From assembly GCA_030681035.1 (NCBI GenBank), contig JAUXUI010000143.1, positions 1-38,278 on the forward strand: 38,278 nucleotides of DNA. The letters run 5' to 3'. Origin of the DNA: Lysobacteraceae bacterium (GTDB taxonomy: Bacteria; Pseudomonadota; Gammaproteobacteria; Xanthomonadales; Xanthomonadaceae). The position numbers were made by a program, and so were the translations under genes. Positions 23,383-31,037 of this stretch are shown here, piece after piece (the first letter of the stretch is position 1; each line of letters starts with the position of its first letter). A model generated the notes under the pieces. It saw only the letters and a list, made by a program, of their open reading frames with translations, did not search any database and was not told the DNA's origin.

Positions 23383-25236
23383 ATGAATCGATTGAAAAGC
23401 CGTTTTCTGGGCGCGTCCAACCTGTTGATTCTCGTGTTGGCGTTTATCGCGCTGGTAGCAATCAGCGCTGTCGCACTGCGCGGCTGGCGCGTGGACCTTA
23501 CCGAGAACGCGTTGTACACACTTTCGCCTGGCACCTTGAACATCATCGAAAAGATCGATGAGCCGATTCATCTGTACTTCTATTTCTCCGATCAGGCCGC
23601 ACGCGACATGCCACAGTTGCGCACGTATGCGCAGCGGGTGCGTGAACTGCTGGAGGAAATGGCATCGCGTTCGCATGGCAAAATCCAGCTCGAAGCAATC
23701 GACCCGCAACCGTTCTCTGAAGCAGAAGATCGTGCTGGCAGCTATGGCCTGCAATCGGTTCCGATCGGCAGCTCGGGCGCCGCTTTGTTCTTTGGTCTGG
23801 TGGGTACCAATGCAACCGATGGTCAGACCATCATCCCGATTTTTCAGCCGAACAAGGAATCGTTCCTTGAATACGACGTTGCCAAGCTGATCTCGACGTT
23901 GAGCAGCGACAAGCGTTCGGTCGTAGCCCTGTATTCCAGCCTGCCGATGGCACCCGGATACGATGCTGCAACGGGTCAAGCCAATGCAGGCTGGGTGATC
24001 GACAACGAACTCAATCAGCTATTCGAGCTGCGTCGCCTGCAGCAGCCGATCACCGATATCGCTCCGGATGTGGATGCGCTGGTATTGGTGCATCCCAAGG
24101 GTTTGAGTGATGGCAGCGAGTATGCCATCGACCAGTTCGTGCTGCGTGGCGGCAAGTTGCTGGTGTTTGTCGATCCCTATTCAGAGGCGGCCGTTGGCGC
24201 TGGCGATGGCGATCCGACCACGATGTTCGCGCCGCACAGCTCGGATATGGGCAAACTGTTTGCTGCCTGGGGCGTGCAATACGATCCGGGCAAGGTAGTG
24301 CTCGACTCGCGCTACGCGTTGCAAGTGCAAAGTCCGGGTAGTTCACAGCCAGTGCGTCATCTGGGTGTGCTGGGTTTGTCTGCCGAAGCCCTCAATCAGC
24401 GCGATGTCGTGTCCGCACAGATCGAGTCGTTCAATTTGTCCACGGCCGGTTCACTGACGCTGAGCAAGAACAGTGGGCTTACGCTGGAGCCGCTGGCGCA
24501 ATCATCGGATTCCGCCGGAATCACCAGTGTGGACAAGGTGCGCTTCCTGCCTGACCCCGCCAATTTGTTCGAGGATTTCAAGGCAACCGGTGATCGCTAC
24601 GTCCTCGCTGCCCGTCTCAGTGGGCCACTCAAAACGGCGTTTCCCGAACGCAAGGCAGTCAATCAGCTCATCCAGGGCAACGCCGATGGCTCGATCATCG
24701 TGGTAGCCGACAGCGATCTGCTGGCGGATCGCATGTGGGTGAGTGTGCAGAGCATCCTTGGTCAGCGCGCATTCAATCCGTTTGCCGGCAATGGCGACTT
24801 TGTCGTCAATGCGGTCGATAACCTGGTTGGCAGTACCGATCTGATTGCGGTGCGCACGCGCGCCGGTTCAAGCCGGCCGTTTGAGCGCGTCGAGGCGCTC
24901 AAGCGCCGTGCCGAAGAGCGTTTTCGGGTCAAGGAAAGTGAGTTGCAGGCGCAGTTGATCGAGACCGAGCGCCGGTTGTCAGCGTTGCAAGGGGAGCGCA
25001 GCGAGGGTGGCAGCCCGCTGCTTGGGCCTGAACAGCAGGCCGAGTTGGAACGATTTCAGCAGCAAAAAATACGCATTCGCAAGGAATTGCGTGATGTGCA
25101 ACTGGGTTTGAATCAGGATATCGAAGCCTTGGGCATGCGCCTGAAGCTGATCAACATGCTGGGCATGCCGCTGCTGGTAAGTCTGATCGCGCTGGGTTTC
25201 GCGTTGTTGCGTGTGCGACGACGCAGGCAGCGCTGA
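23383..25236 (+). CDS. GldG-like ABC transporter auxiliary protein
   Basis: This 617-residue inner-membrane protein has one helix near the N-terminus (about 10-34). A large extracytoplasmic ABC-transporter auxiliary region (about 35-490) follows, with the hallmarks DLTENALYTLSPGTLNIIEKIDEPIHLYFYFS and LRTYAQRVRELLEEMASRS. An acidic/basic coiled coil (about 505-580, with ERRLSALQGERSEGG) leads to a final helix (about 588-610) and a basic tail. This is the GldG/IFT52-related fold seen beside GldF permeases. The ATG at 23383 has GAGG 7 nt upstream; a TTG 6 nt earlier is less likely. Confidence 0.9.
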   Translation: MNRLKSRFLGASNLLILVLAFIALVAISAVALRGWRVDLTENALYTLSPGTLNIIEKIDEPIHLYFYFSDQAARDMPQLRTYAQRVRELLEEMASRSHGKIQLEAIDPQPFSEAEDRAGSYGLQSVPIGSSGAALFFGLVGTNATDGQTIIPIFQPNKESFLEYDVAKLISTLSSDKRSVVALYSSLPMAPGYDAATGQANAGWVIDNELNQLFELRRLQQPITDIAPDVDALVLVHPKGLSDGSEYAIDQFVLRGGKLLVFVDPYSEAAVGAGDGDPTTMFAPHSSDMGKLFAAWGVQYDPGKVVLDSRYALQVQSPGSSQPVRHLGVLGLSAEALNQRDVVSAQIESFNLSTAGSLTLSKNSGLTLEPLAQSSDSAGITSVDKVRFLPDPANLFEDFKATGDRYVLAARLSGPLKTAFPERKAVNQLIQGNADGSIIVVADSDLLADRMWVSVQSILGQRAFNPFAGNGDFVVNAVDNLVGSTDLIAVRTRAGSSRPFERVEALKRRAEERFRVKESELQAQLIETERRLSALQGERSEGGSPLLGPEQQAELERFQQQKIRIRKELRDVQLGLNQDIEALGMRLKLINMLGMPLLVSLIALGFALLRVRRRRQR

Positions 25237-25271
25237 GTGGCGCGATGGCTAACGCCCATTGAGGAACGGGA

Positions 25272-26393
25272 ATGACACGGACCATCATTCGACTTGCGAT
25301 TGCCGTTTTACTGCTCGCTCTTGCGGCCGTGTTGCTGAACAAGCGCGCGCCTGAGCGCGCCGATGTTGGTAAAGGCCCGCTGATCGCGGGCCTCAATGAG
25401 CGTATCAATGCGATCGACGAAGTGCGCATCAGCAGCGCCGATAACGGCGAGATCGTGCTGAGCCGCAGCGACGACGCATGGCGGGTTCAGCAGCGCGCCG
25501 GCTGGCCGGCCGACACCGGCAAATTGCGCGATTATTTGTTGCGCCTGGCATTGACGCAGCGGGTCGAAGCGAAAACCGCGCTGCCAGAAAACTACTCGCG
25601 CCTCGGGGTTGAAGATGTCGATAGCAAGGGGGCGCAAGGCGCGCGGCTTGACATTACAGGCGGCGGCGAGCCGCTGGCATTGATCATCGGCCTCAATAAT
25701 CCACAGGGGCGTGGCAGTTATGTACGGGTGCCCGATGCGGCCCAGTCGTGGCTTGCCGATCTGGACATTGCGCCCGAGCGCAAGGCAGAAAACTGGTTGC
25801 ATCGCGATCTGATCGATGTTGATCCGCGCCGAATCGTGAGCATCGAAATCAAGCCAGGCAAAGGCGAGGCGATTGCATTGCATCGTGCTGCGATCAACGA
25901 CAGCCAATGGCAACTCGACGCTCTGGCCAAGGGCAAGCAACTGGTACAAACCGCTGTCGATGGTGTGGATGGTTTTTTGCAGGGCTTGCGGCTGGAGGAT
26001 GTTGCCAAGGCCGAGGGCGAGCCACCGGCTGACGCGCTGCATGCGCGCTTCGTAACCGCTGACGGTCTCGACGTGGGTTTGACGCTCTGGCAACACGAAG
26101 ACGTGGCGTGGGGACGGTTCACGGCCCACTTTGATGAAGATCAGGCGATGAAGCATGCCAGCGAACGCGAGGCGTTCGAGCGAGCGGCAGCAAAAGCGGC
26201 TCCGGAAAACCAAAGCGACGATGACGCGACAACAACACCCGGGATTGCCAGTGCGCAATCGCGGCTGGCGCAGTGGCGCACGCAAAGCGAGACGTTCGCG
26301 CAACGGATCGATGGCTGGCAGTTCGCGTTGTCGCCATACAAGGTTGGCAACCTGCGCAAGCCGCGCACCGCATTCATTGAGCCGGCCAAGTGA
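25272..26393 (+). CDS. DUF4340 domain protein of the exporter cluster
   Basis: This 373-residue protein has one N-terminal helix (IIRLAIAVLLLALAAVLLN, about 4-23) and a long soluble domain of the DUF4340 type, including VLSRSDDAWRVQQRAGWPADTGKLRDYLLRLA and LIIGLNNPQGRGSYVRVPD. DUF4340 genes commonly follow gldG-like genes, and this one follows at 35 bp with GAGG 7 nt before the ATG. An anchored periplasmic subunit of the same complex is the likely role. An Ala/Glu-rich stretch near 305-335 may be a flexible insertion. The stop overlaps the next start (GTGA). Confidence 0.85.
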   Translation: MTRTIIRLAIAVLLLALAAVLLNKRAPERADVGKGPLIAGLNERINAIDEVRISSADNGEIVLSRSDDAWRVQQRAGWPADTGKLRDYLLRLALTQRVEAKTALPENYSRLGVEDVDSKGAQGARLDITGGGEPLALIIGLNNPQGRGSYVRVPDAAQSWLADLDIAPERKAENWLHRDLIDVDPRRIVSIEIKPGKGEAIALHRAAINDSQWQLDALAKGKQLVQTAVDGVDGFLQGLRLEDVAKAEGEPPADALHARFVTADGLDVGLTLWQHEDVAWGRFTAHFDEDQAMKHASEREAFERAAAKAAPENQSDDDATTTPGIASAQSRLAQWRTQSETFAQRIDGWQFALSPYKVGNLRKPRTAFIEPAK

Positions 26394-26767
26394 CAGCATC
26401 TGCCGATGTGGCGTATTTCAGCCGTGCTCTGCGCGCCATAGCGGCGTTACTGGCAGCGCTGGCAGTGGCCGCTGCGGCGTATGCGTCGCACGGGTTGTCT
26501 GGCGATGCGCAGGCGCGGCTGTCGCTGGCGGCGGCGTTTGCCTTCGGTCATGGTATGGCATTGCTGGCACTGGCGGGGTTTGCTGCGCGGCGCGTGTTTC
26601 GGGTGTTGCTGGCAGCGATGTTCGCCGGCCTGCTGTTGTTCGCGGGGAGCTTGGCTGGCGCCGCATTGTGGGGCACGTCTACCGCGTTGGCGCCGTTCGG
26701 CGGCAGCGTGTTGATTCTGGTCTGGCTGGGTCTGGCCCTCGCTTTCCTGTTTTCCGCCGCGGAGTAA
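26390..26767 (+). CDS. DUF423 small membrane protein
   Basis: This 125-residue inner-membrane protein has four predicted helices, with GLSGDAQARLSLAAAFAFGHGMALLAL and a FAGSLAGAALWGTSTALAPFGGSVLILVW block that match the DUF423/YgdD family. The start is GTG at 26390, overlapping the DUF4340 stop, so it is translationally coupled. Its function is unknown. The family is usually found near housekeeping genes, so its place here may be positional only. Confidence 0.85.
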   Translation: MTASADVAYFSRALRAIAALLAALAVAAAAYASHGLSGDAQARLSLAAAFAFGHGMALLALAGFAARRVFRVLLAAMFAGLLLFAGSLAGAALWGTSTALAPFGGSVLILVWLGLALAFLFSAAE

Positions 26768-26771
26768 GTTG

Positions 26772-27443
26772 ATGGCGAAGTACACGCGTGGATTCGATCT
26801 GACCGCTGCGCAAGCACACCTGGCCAAACGTGATCGCAAGCTGGGCGCGTGGATCAAGCGCATCGGCCCGATCGAACCCGATGGCTGGCACAAACCATTT
26901 GAAACGGTCGATTCGCTGGCGCGCTCGATTCTGTACCAGCAGCTTTCCGGCAAGGCCGCCGCCACCATCGTTGGCCGCGTGGAAGTGGCGGTAACATCGC
27001 GCCGGCTCAATGCCGATGCACTGTTGTCGGTCGATGAAACCACCTTGCGTGGCTGCGGTGTGTCGGGCAACAAAGTGCTGGCATTGCGTGATCTCGCTAC
27101 TCGCGCCAGCGCCGGTGAAGTGCCCAGTGCGCGGCGGCTGACTGGCATGGATGACGAGGCCATCATCGAGGCATTGACCGCCGTGCGCGGCATCGGCCGC
27201 TGGACGGTGGAAATGTTGCTGATGTTTCGCCTTGGTCGCCCGGATATTTTGCCGGTTGACGATCTGGGTGTGCGCAAGGGCGCGCAAATTGTCGACCAGC
27301 TCGACGCAATGCCCGCGCCAAAGGTGTTGGCCGCGCGTGGCGAGGCATGGGGGCCGTATCGCACCCTGGCCGGCCTGTACCTGTGGCGGATCGTTGATAG
27401 TGCAAAGCAAGCGCAGGCACCGGTCAAACGCTCGCAGGATTGA
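26772..27443 (+). CDS. HhH-GPD DNA glycosylase, AlkA/3-methyladenine type
   Basis: This 223-residue base-excision repair enzyme probably removes alkylated purines. The N-terminal half has ETVDSLARSILYQQLSGKAAATI, the conserved YQQLS helix. The helix-hairpin-helix is LTAVRGIGRWTVEMLLMF, followed by the catalytic Asp at 163/164 in ILPVDDLGVRKG. There is no N-terminal AlkA TBP-like lobe, so it resembles the compact MAG1/AlkA-II group. GGAG is 7 nt before the ATG, and the gene starts 4 bp after DUF423, making it the last gene of the run. It converges on the M15 peptidase gene with an 11-bp gap. Confidence 0.92.
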   Translation: MAKYTRGFDLTAAQAHLAKRDRKLGAWIKRIGPIEPDGWHKPFETVDSLARSILYQQLSGKAAATIVGRVEVAVTSRRLNADALLSVDETTLRGCGVSGNKVLALRDLATRASAGEVPSARRLTGMDDEAIIEALTAVRGIGRWTVEMLLMFRLGRPDILPVDDLGVRKGAQIVDQLDAMPAPKVLAARGEAWGPYRTLAGLYLWRIVDSAKQAQAPVKRSQD

Positions 27444-27454
27444 TTGCGCTGTGA

Positions 27455-28234
27455 TCAACGCGCGCGATACGCCCAATGCCACGGCTCGTAGACGATGCCA
27501 TGCGGGTTGTCGCGTGGGTAACTCATGTGAAAGCCGAAGGTTTCGGCGTGTGTACACAACCACGCAAACGCGGCGGTGTGCTCGAAGCGGGTTTCTGCCG
27601 GCGGCTCGCCGGGCGTGCCGATGTCGATGGCGAAGCCACCGTGGTGTTCGCTGAAGCCGGGCGCGGCGTTGACTGCCAAAATCTCGGCCACCGACAAGCC
27701 GCGCGCGAGTTTGCGGCGGAAAATGCCAAGCTGATAGGCATGGCTGCGAAAACCTGAAATTGCATCCAGCGTCACGCCCTGTGCCCGCGCTGCGCTGCGC
27801 ATCGCCTGCCATTGCGTTGCCGCATTTGGCAGCAACCACAATGGGCGCTGATAGCGATCAGCGCCGGCATGGGCGAGGCGGGTTGGTTCAGCGATGGCTG
27901 CCAACTGGTGCGCGGTGCCGTAATCGGCGGGAATGCCGAGGGCATCCAGATGATGGCGCAGCCCGGCCAACGACAGCGCGTGCTGGCGCGGCGTTGCAAT
28001 CAACAATTGCCGCAGCGCCTGTTGTTGCGCTGCCGATAGCGGCAGCAGCGGTTGAATCTCGGCACTGTGATTGGCGGTGGCGAGATAACGGCCATCGGCT
28101 TTTCGACGCAACAGCCATTGCGCAGTGGCCAATTGCCGAGATACCGCCACGTTGCGCCCACGTGCCAGCACTGCCGGGATCGCATCGGCCCAGTCGCTGT
28201 TATGCAGGCGATATTCAGTGGTCAAGACCGACAT
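27455..28234 (-). CDS. M15-family metallopeptidase (VanY/D-alanyl-D-alanine carboxypeptidase)
   Basis: This 259-residue zinc peptidase has the M15B motif SEHHGGFAID (Ser195, His197, Gly200, Ala202, Asp204) and EPWHW (catalytic Glu250, ligand His253), with the substrate loop SGFRSHAYQLGIF. It would trim D-Ala from peptidoglycan peptides. About 140 residues precede the catalytic domain and match nothing I recognise; they contain helical Ala/Leu-rich segments. No signal peptide is visible, which is odd for an envelope enzyme and may mean cytoplasmic muropeptide recycling. Its ATG overlaps the stop of the hydrolase gene (TGATG), so it is coupled to it. Confidence 0.88.
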   Translation of the reverse strand: MSVLTTEYRLHNSDWADAIPAVLARGRNVAVSRQLATAQWLLRRKADGRYLATANHSAEIQPLLPLSAAQQQALRQLLIATPRQHALSLAGLRHHLDALGIPADYGTAHQLAAIAEPTRLAHAGADRYQRPLWLLPNAATQWQAMRSAARAQGVTLDAISGFRSHAYQLGIFRRKLARGLSVAEILAVNAAPGFSEHHGGFAIDIGTPGEPPAETRFEHTAAFAWLCTHAETFGFHMSYPRDNPHGIVYEPWHWAYRAR

Positions 28235-29577
28235 CAGTGCGCATTGATCCAGTTGGCGATGTCGGCAATCACGCCGGCATCGACATTGCCGGGCTGCGCA
28301 TATTCCGCCGGGGTGGATGGGCCATCACCGGCCATGAACAAGTGATTCAGACGCGGGTAGTCTTTGAGCGTGACACGTGGGCTCACTTTACCGTCATCCG
28401 GCCACGACGCCTGTTGCCAGCGCGAAAACTCGGCGGCGGTGACCTGGTAATCGCGCCCGCCATGCAACACCAGCATCGGCAGCGTCAGCGTCAGTGCGGT
28501 GGCGACCGGGTCGTAGTCTTTCAGGTCGAGCCAGTAGGATGCGGGGAGGTTCAGCGGCAGGGTGTCTGCTGCCGGCGTGTCGCCTGCTTGCAGCGAACGC
28601 ACGCGCTCGCTCTGATCGCGCACGGTGTCGATCGCGGTGCGCTCGTCACTGGTAAACGTGCCATCGATGCTGGCCAGGTAAGTCATCTGATCGACGATTG
28701 CATCCTGAAGCGGTCGTGCCGGTGGCGCCAGCAAGATCAAGCCGGCGATGCGCTTGTCTTGCGCGGCGATGCGCGGCGCCAGCATCGCGCCCAGGCTGTG
28801 GCCGAGCACGAAGATATGGCGGCGGTCGATGTTCCGCGTTTTACGCAACAGCTTGGTAGCGGCCAGCGCATCACTGATCACTTCGTCCTCGACGGTGTAA
28901 TCGCCGGTGGCGAAATCTTGTGGGCGGGCATGGGCGCGTTTGTCGTAACGCAGTACCGCAATATTGTGCGTCGCCAGGCCGTAGGCCAGATCGCGCAGTG
29001 GCTTGTTCGGGCCGATGCTCTCATCGCGATCATTCGGGCCGGAACCGGCGAGCAACACCACCGCAGGGAAGGGACCATCGCCGCGCGGCATGGTGAGGGT
29101 TCCTGGAAGCGTGTTGTCATCCGGGCCGACCTCGACATCGTTCTCATTGAAGGGCGCATTCAGTGGTGCTGGCGCAGCCGTTGGTTGCGGCGGCTTGCCC
29201 GGCACCAGCCGAAAACCGTTGATGCGCTCGTCAGCATCGAAGGTGACCAGGGCATCGAGGCTGGCCAGGCTGAAATGCAGCGGCGTCACCACCGCGCTCA
29301 GACCGTTGATCTGCTCAGGATGGGCCGGGCCGCGTTCGTTCGCGGCACCCAGTTGCTGCGGCAGCGATTCCCACACCTGGCGCAGGTGCTCGGCTGTTAG
29401 CGCTTCGCTCACTGTGGCATCAAAGTCGGCACGCGCTGCTTCGTATTGACCAGCATCCAGCGCATCGAGCAGCGCTGCGGCCTTGCGTTGCTGCTCGGCG
29501 TAATCTTGCGCCACGGCCAGGCCCGCGAACAATGCCGAGCAAATCATCATTGCGCGTAGCAAGGCAGGCATGGGCAT
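28234..29577 (-). CDS. Secreted alpha/beta hydrolase with N-terminal DUF3887-like domain
   Basis: This 447-residue exported serine hydrolase has a signal peptide (1-23, ending AVAQ). A DUF3887-like region (about 28-125) includes ARADFDATVSEALTAEHLRQVWESL. The alpha/beta hydrolase domain (about 155-447) has oxyanion region LLAGSGPNDRDESIGPNKPLRDLAYGL, nucleophile Ser261 in VLGHSLGAML, a later Asp in LHGGRDYQVT and a His in RLNHLFMAG. The family includes YbbA-like and acyl-ester hydrolases; the substrate is unknown. The ATG at 29577 has GGAG 6 nt upstream, better than the ATG at 29589. It is coupled to the M15 gene and lies 15 bp after DUF4177. Confidence 0.85.
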   Translation of the reverse strand: MPMPALLRAMMICSALFAGLAVAQDYAEQQRKAAALLDALDAGQYEAARADFDATVSEALTAEHLRQVWESLPQQLGAANERGPAHPEQINGLSAVVTPLHFSLASLDALVTFDADERINGFRLVPGKPPQPTAAPAPLNAPFNENDVEVGPDDNTLPGTLTMPRGDGPFPAVVLLAGSGPNDRDESIGPNKPLRDLAYGLATHNIAVLRYDKRAHARPQDFATGDYTVEDEVISDALAATKLLRKTRNIDRRHIFVLGHSLGAMLAPRIAAQDKRIAGLILLAPPARPLQDAIVDQMTYLASIDGTFTSDERTAIDTVRDQSERVRSLQAGDTPAADTLPLNLPASYWLDLKDYDPVATALTLTLPMLVLHGGRDYQVTAAEFSRWQQASWPDDGKVSPRVTLKDYPRLNHLFMAGDGPSTPAEYAQPGNVDAGVIADIANWINAH

Positions 29578-29592
29578 GGCACTCTCCATCGC

Positions 29593-29781
29593 TCAAAGTG
29601 GACGCTTGAGGATCGCACGAATCGGTTGGAATGGCTTTTGTGCGGTGTCGGCACTCACCAACTCCCAACCCTGCAAGCCGAGCCGGTTCAGTTCTTCTTC
29701 CATCTGCTGGGCCGATACCGTGGCCCGAAAAAAACTGCCCTTCAAATCGATGACTTTATAGGTCCAACGGCTATCGTTCAT
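29593..29781 (-). CDS. DUF4177 domain protein
   Basis: This 62-residue protein is almost entirely a DUF4177 domain: WTYKVIDLKGSFF, then EEELNRLGLQGWELVSADT. The core GLQGWELVS is the family hallmark. It has no signal peptide or membrane helix. It lies 2 bp after the RHH gene in the SPFH operon, an association I know from other proteobacteria. Its role is unknown; a small adaptor for the SPFH complex is a guess from context. Confidence 0.85.
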   Translation of the reverse strand: MNDSRWTYKVIDLKGSFFRATVSAQQMEEELNRLGLQGWELVSADTAQKPFQPIRAILKRPL

Positions 29782-29783
29782 GG

Positions 29784-29981
29784 TTATACCTCATCAGATT
29801 CAAGGGTGTCGTCGGCCGTTTCCGACGCTGGATTTTTCAGTCGCCCGCTGCGGCGCAGGGCATCACGCAATGCATATTCAATCTGCGCATTGACCGAACG
29901 CAGTTCGTCATCGGCCCAGCGCTGCACGGCGGCAAGAACTTCCGCATTGATGCGCAGCGGGTAGGCCTTTTTCTCGGCCAT
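29784..29981 (-). CDS. Ribbon-helix-helix (Arc-like) protein
   Basis: This 65-residue protein has the pattern of an RHH DNA-binding protein: a basic strand AYPLRINAEVLAAVQRWADDELRSVNAQIEYALRDALRRSG. It has the polar beta strand (YPLRI), helix A and helix B after the SVNAQIEYAL turn, as in Arc and MetJ relatives. An acidic tail (SETADDTLESDEV) follows. It sits 1 bp after the SPFH stop. RHH dimers often autoregulate, and the operon promoter carries two GATATC motifs 11 bp apart, a fitting target. No toxin gene partner was recognised, so a classical antitoxin role is not supported. Confidence 0.8.
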   Translation of the reverse strand: MAEKKAYPLRINAEVLAAVQRWADDELRSVNAQIEYALRDALRRSGRLKNPASETADDTLESDEV

Positions 29982-29982
29982 C

Positions 29983-30849
29983 TCAGTACAGCGAGCCGGT
30001 ATTCACCACTGGTTGCGTGGCGCGATCCGAGCACAACACCACCAGCAGGTTACTGACCATCGCCGCACGCCGTTCCGGATCGAGATCGACCACGCCACGG
30101 TCCTTGAGTTGACTCAGCGCCATTTCGACCATGCCAACTGCGCCCTCGACGATGCGCGTACGCGCCGCGATCACCGCGCCAGCCTGCTGTCGCTGCAACA
30201 TCGCCTGCGCAATCTCGGGCGCATAAGCCAGGTGACTGATGCGCGCGTCGATCACGTTGACGCCGGCGGTGGTCAGGCGCTCATCGAGCTGATCCTTGAG
30301 ATGCTGCGAGATTTCCGCCGAGTGCGAGCGCAGCGAAATGCGGTCGTTCTCGTGCTGATCGTACGGATAGCTGGTCGCCATCGCGCGCAACGCCGCTTCG
30401 GACTGGATATGCACAAAGCTCTCGTAGTCATCGACGTTGTATACCGCTTCAGCCGAGTCAGCGACCTCCCACACAATGACCGCAGCGATTTCGATCGGGC
30501 TGCCTTCCAGTTCGTTGACCTTCAGCCGCCCGCTCTCGAAGTTGCGTACGCGCAGGCTGACTTTTTTCGAGGCAAAGAATGGATTGCTCCAGCGCAGGCC
30601 CTGATCCTTGACCGTGCCCACGTATTTGCCGAACAGGCTGAGCACGGCTGCCTGATTGGGCTCCACCATGTAGAAACCGCCCAGACAAAACAGCACAACG
30701 ACGGCGACCAGAATCAGCGGCAGGATCAGCGCCGGCCCCGCGCCGGTCGCGACTGCATTGACGATGACGTAACCATCAGCGAGCAGTGCGGCAATCAGTG
30801 CCAGCACCGTCGGGATACCGGGAAGCGAGCTAATCGGTTGTTCTTTCAT
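29983..30849 (-). CDS. SPFH/band-7 domain membrane protein
   Basis: This 288-residue inner-membrane protein has two N-terminal helices (about 12-32 and 38-58). An SPFH domain starts at YMVEPNQAAVLSLFGKYVGTVKDQGLRWSNPFF and runs to about 240, including SEAALRAMATSYPYD and RTRIVEGAVGMVEMALSQL. The conserved tail PERRAAMVSNLLVVLCSDRATQPVVNTGSLY is typical of one bacterial SPFH group. Such proteins form ring-like scaffolds in membrane microdomains and often regulate proteases or stress responses. GGAGG lies 6 nt before the ATG at 30849; an in-frame ATG at 30900 would read through the promoter. It is the first gene of a five-gene run. Confidence 0.92.
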   Translation of the reverse strand: MKEQPISSLPGIPTVLALIAALLADGYVIVNAVATGAGPALILPLILVAVVVLFCLGGFYMVEPNQAAVLSLFGKYVGTVKDQGLRWSNPFFASKKVSLRVRNFESGRLKVNELEGSPIEIAAVIVWEVADSAEAVYNVDDYESFVHIQSEAALRAMATSYPYDQHENDRISLRSHSAEISQHLKDQLDERLTTAGVNVIDARISHLAYAPEIAQAMLQRQQAGAVIAARTRIVEGAVGMVEMALSQLKDRGVVDLDPERRAAMVSNLLVVLCSDRATQPVVNTGSLY

Positions 30850-30871
30850 GGCGGTCCTCCAGTTGTGTGTA

Positions 30872-30900
30872 AAAGATATCATAAAGATATCAAAATACAA
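30872..30900 (-). promoter_or_regulatory. SPFH operon promoter overlapped by tandem GATATC motifs
   Basis: On the minus strand, TTGTAT (30895-30900), a 16-bp spacer and TATCTT (30873-30878) form the likely promoter. Read on the plus strand, AAAGATATCAT (30872-30882) is followed directly by AAAGATATCAA (30883-30893), an 11-bp direct repeat on one helix face covering the -10 and spacer. This is the arrangement expected for a tandemly bound RHH repressor. Confidence 0.55.
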
Positions 30901-31037
30901 TTGGAGATGAAAGCGAGCGCTTCGGACTCGCGGCGCGGCTGGAAGGTCGCCCGCTACGGCACGTTGGATGGTCAGGATCGCCCTGCGGGGCAGGCGTTAC
31001 AATGAAAGCTTGTCTCGAACAGCCAAGGTCTCACCGC

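Noticed and set aside
27760-29400. 546-codon plus frame opposite the hydrolase and peptidase
   Set aside because: Covers two genes with clear catalytic motifs on the other strand.
29784-29981. RHH protein as an antitoxin with DUF4177 as toxin
   Set aside because: DUF4177 is not a known toxin family and the pair follows an SPFH gene in one operon; no toxin-like fold was recognised.
30900-31037. Clear promoter for icmF
   Set aside because: TACAAT near 30996 looks like a -10, but no -35 at proper distance was found, so it was not listed as a feature.
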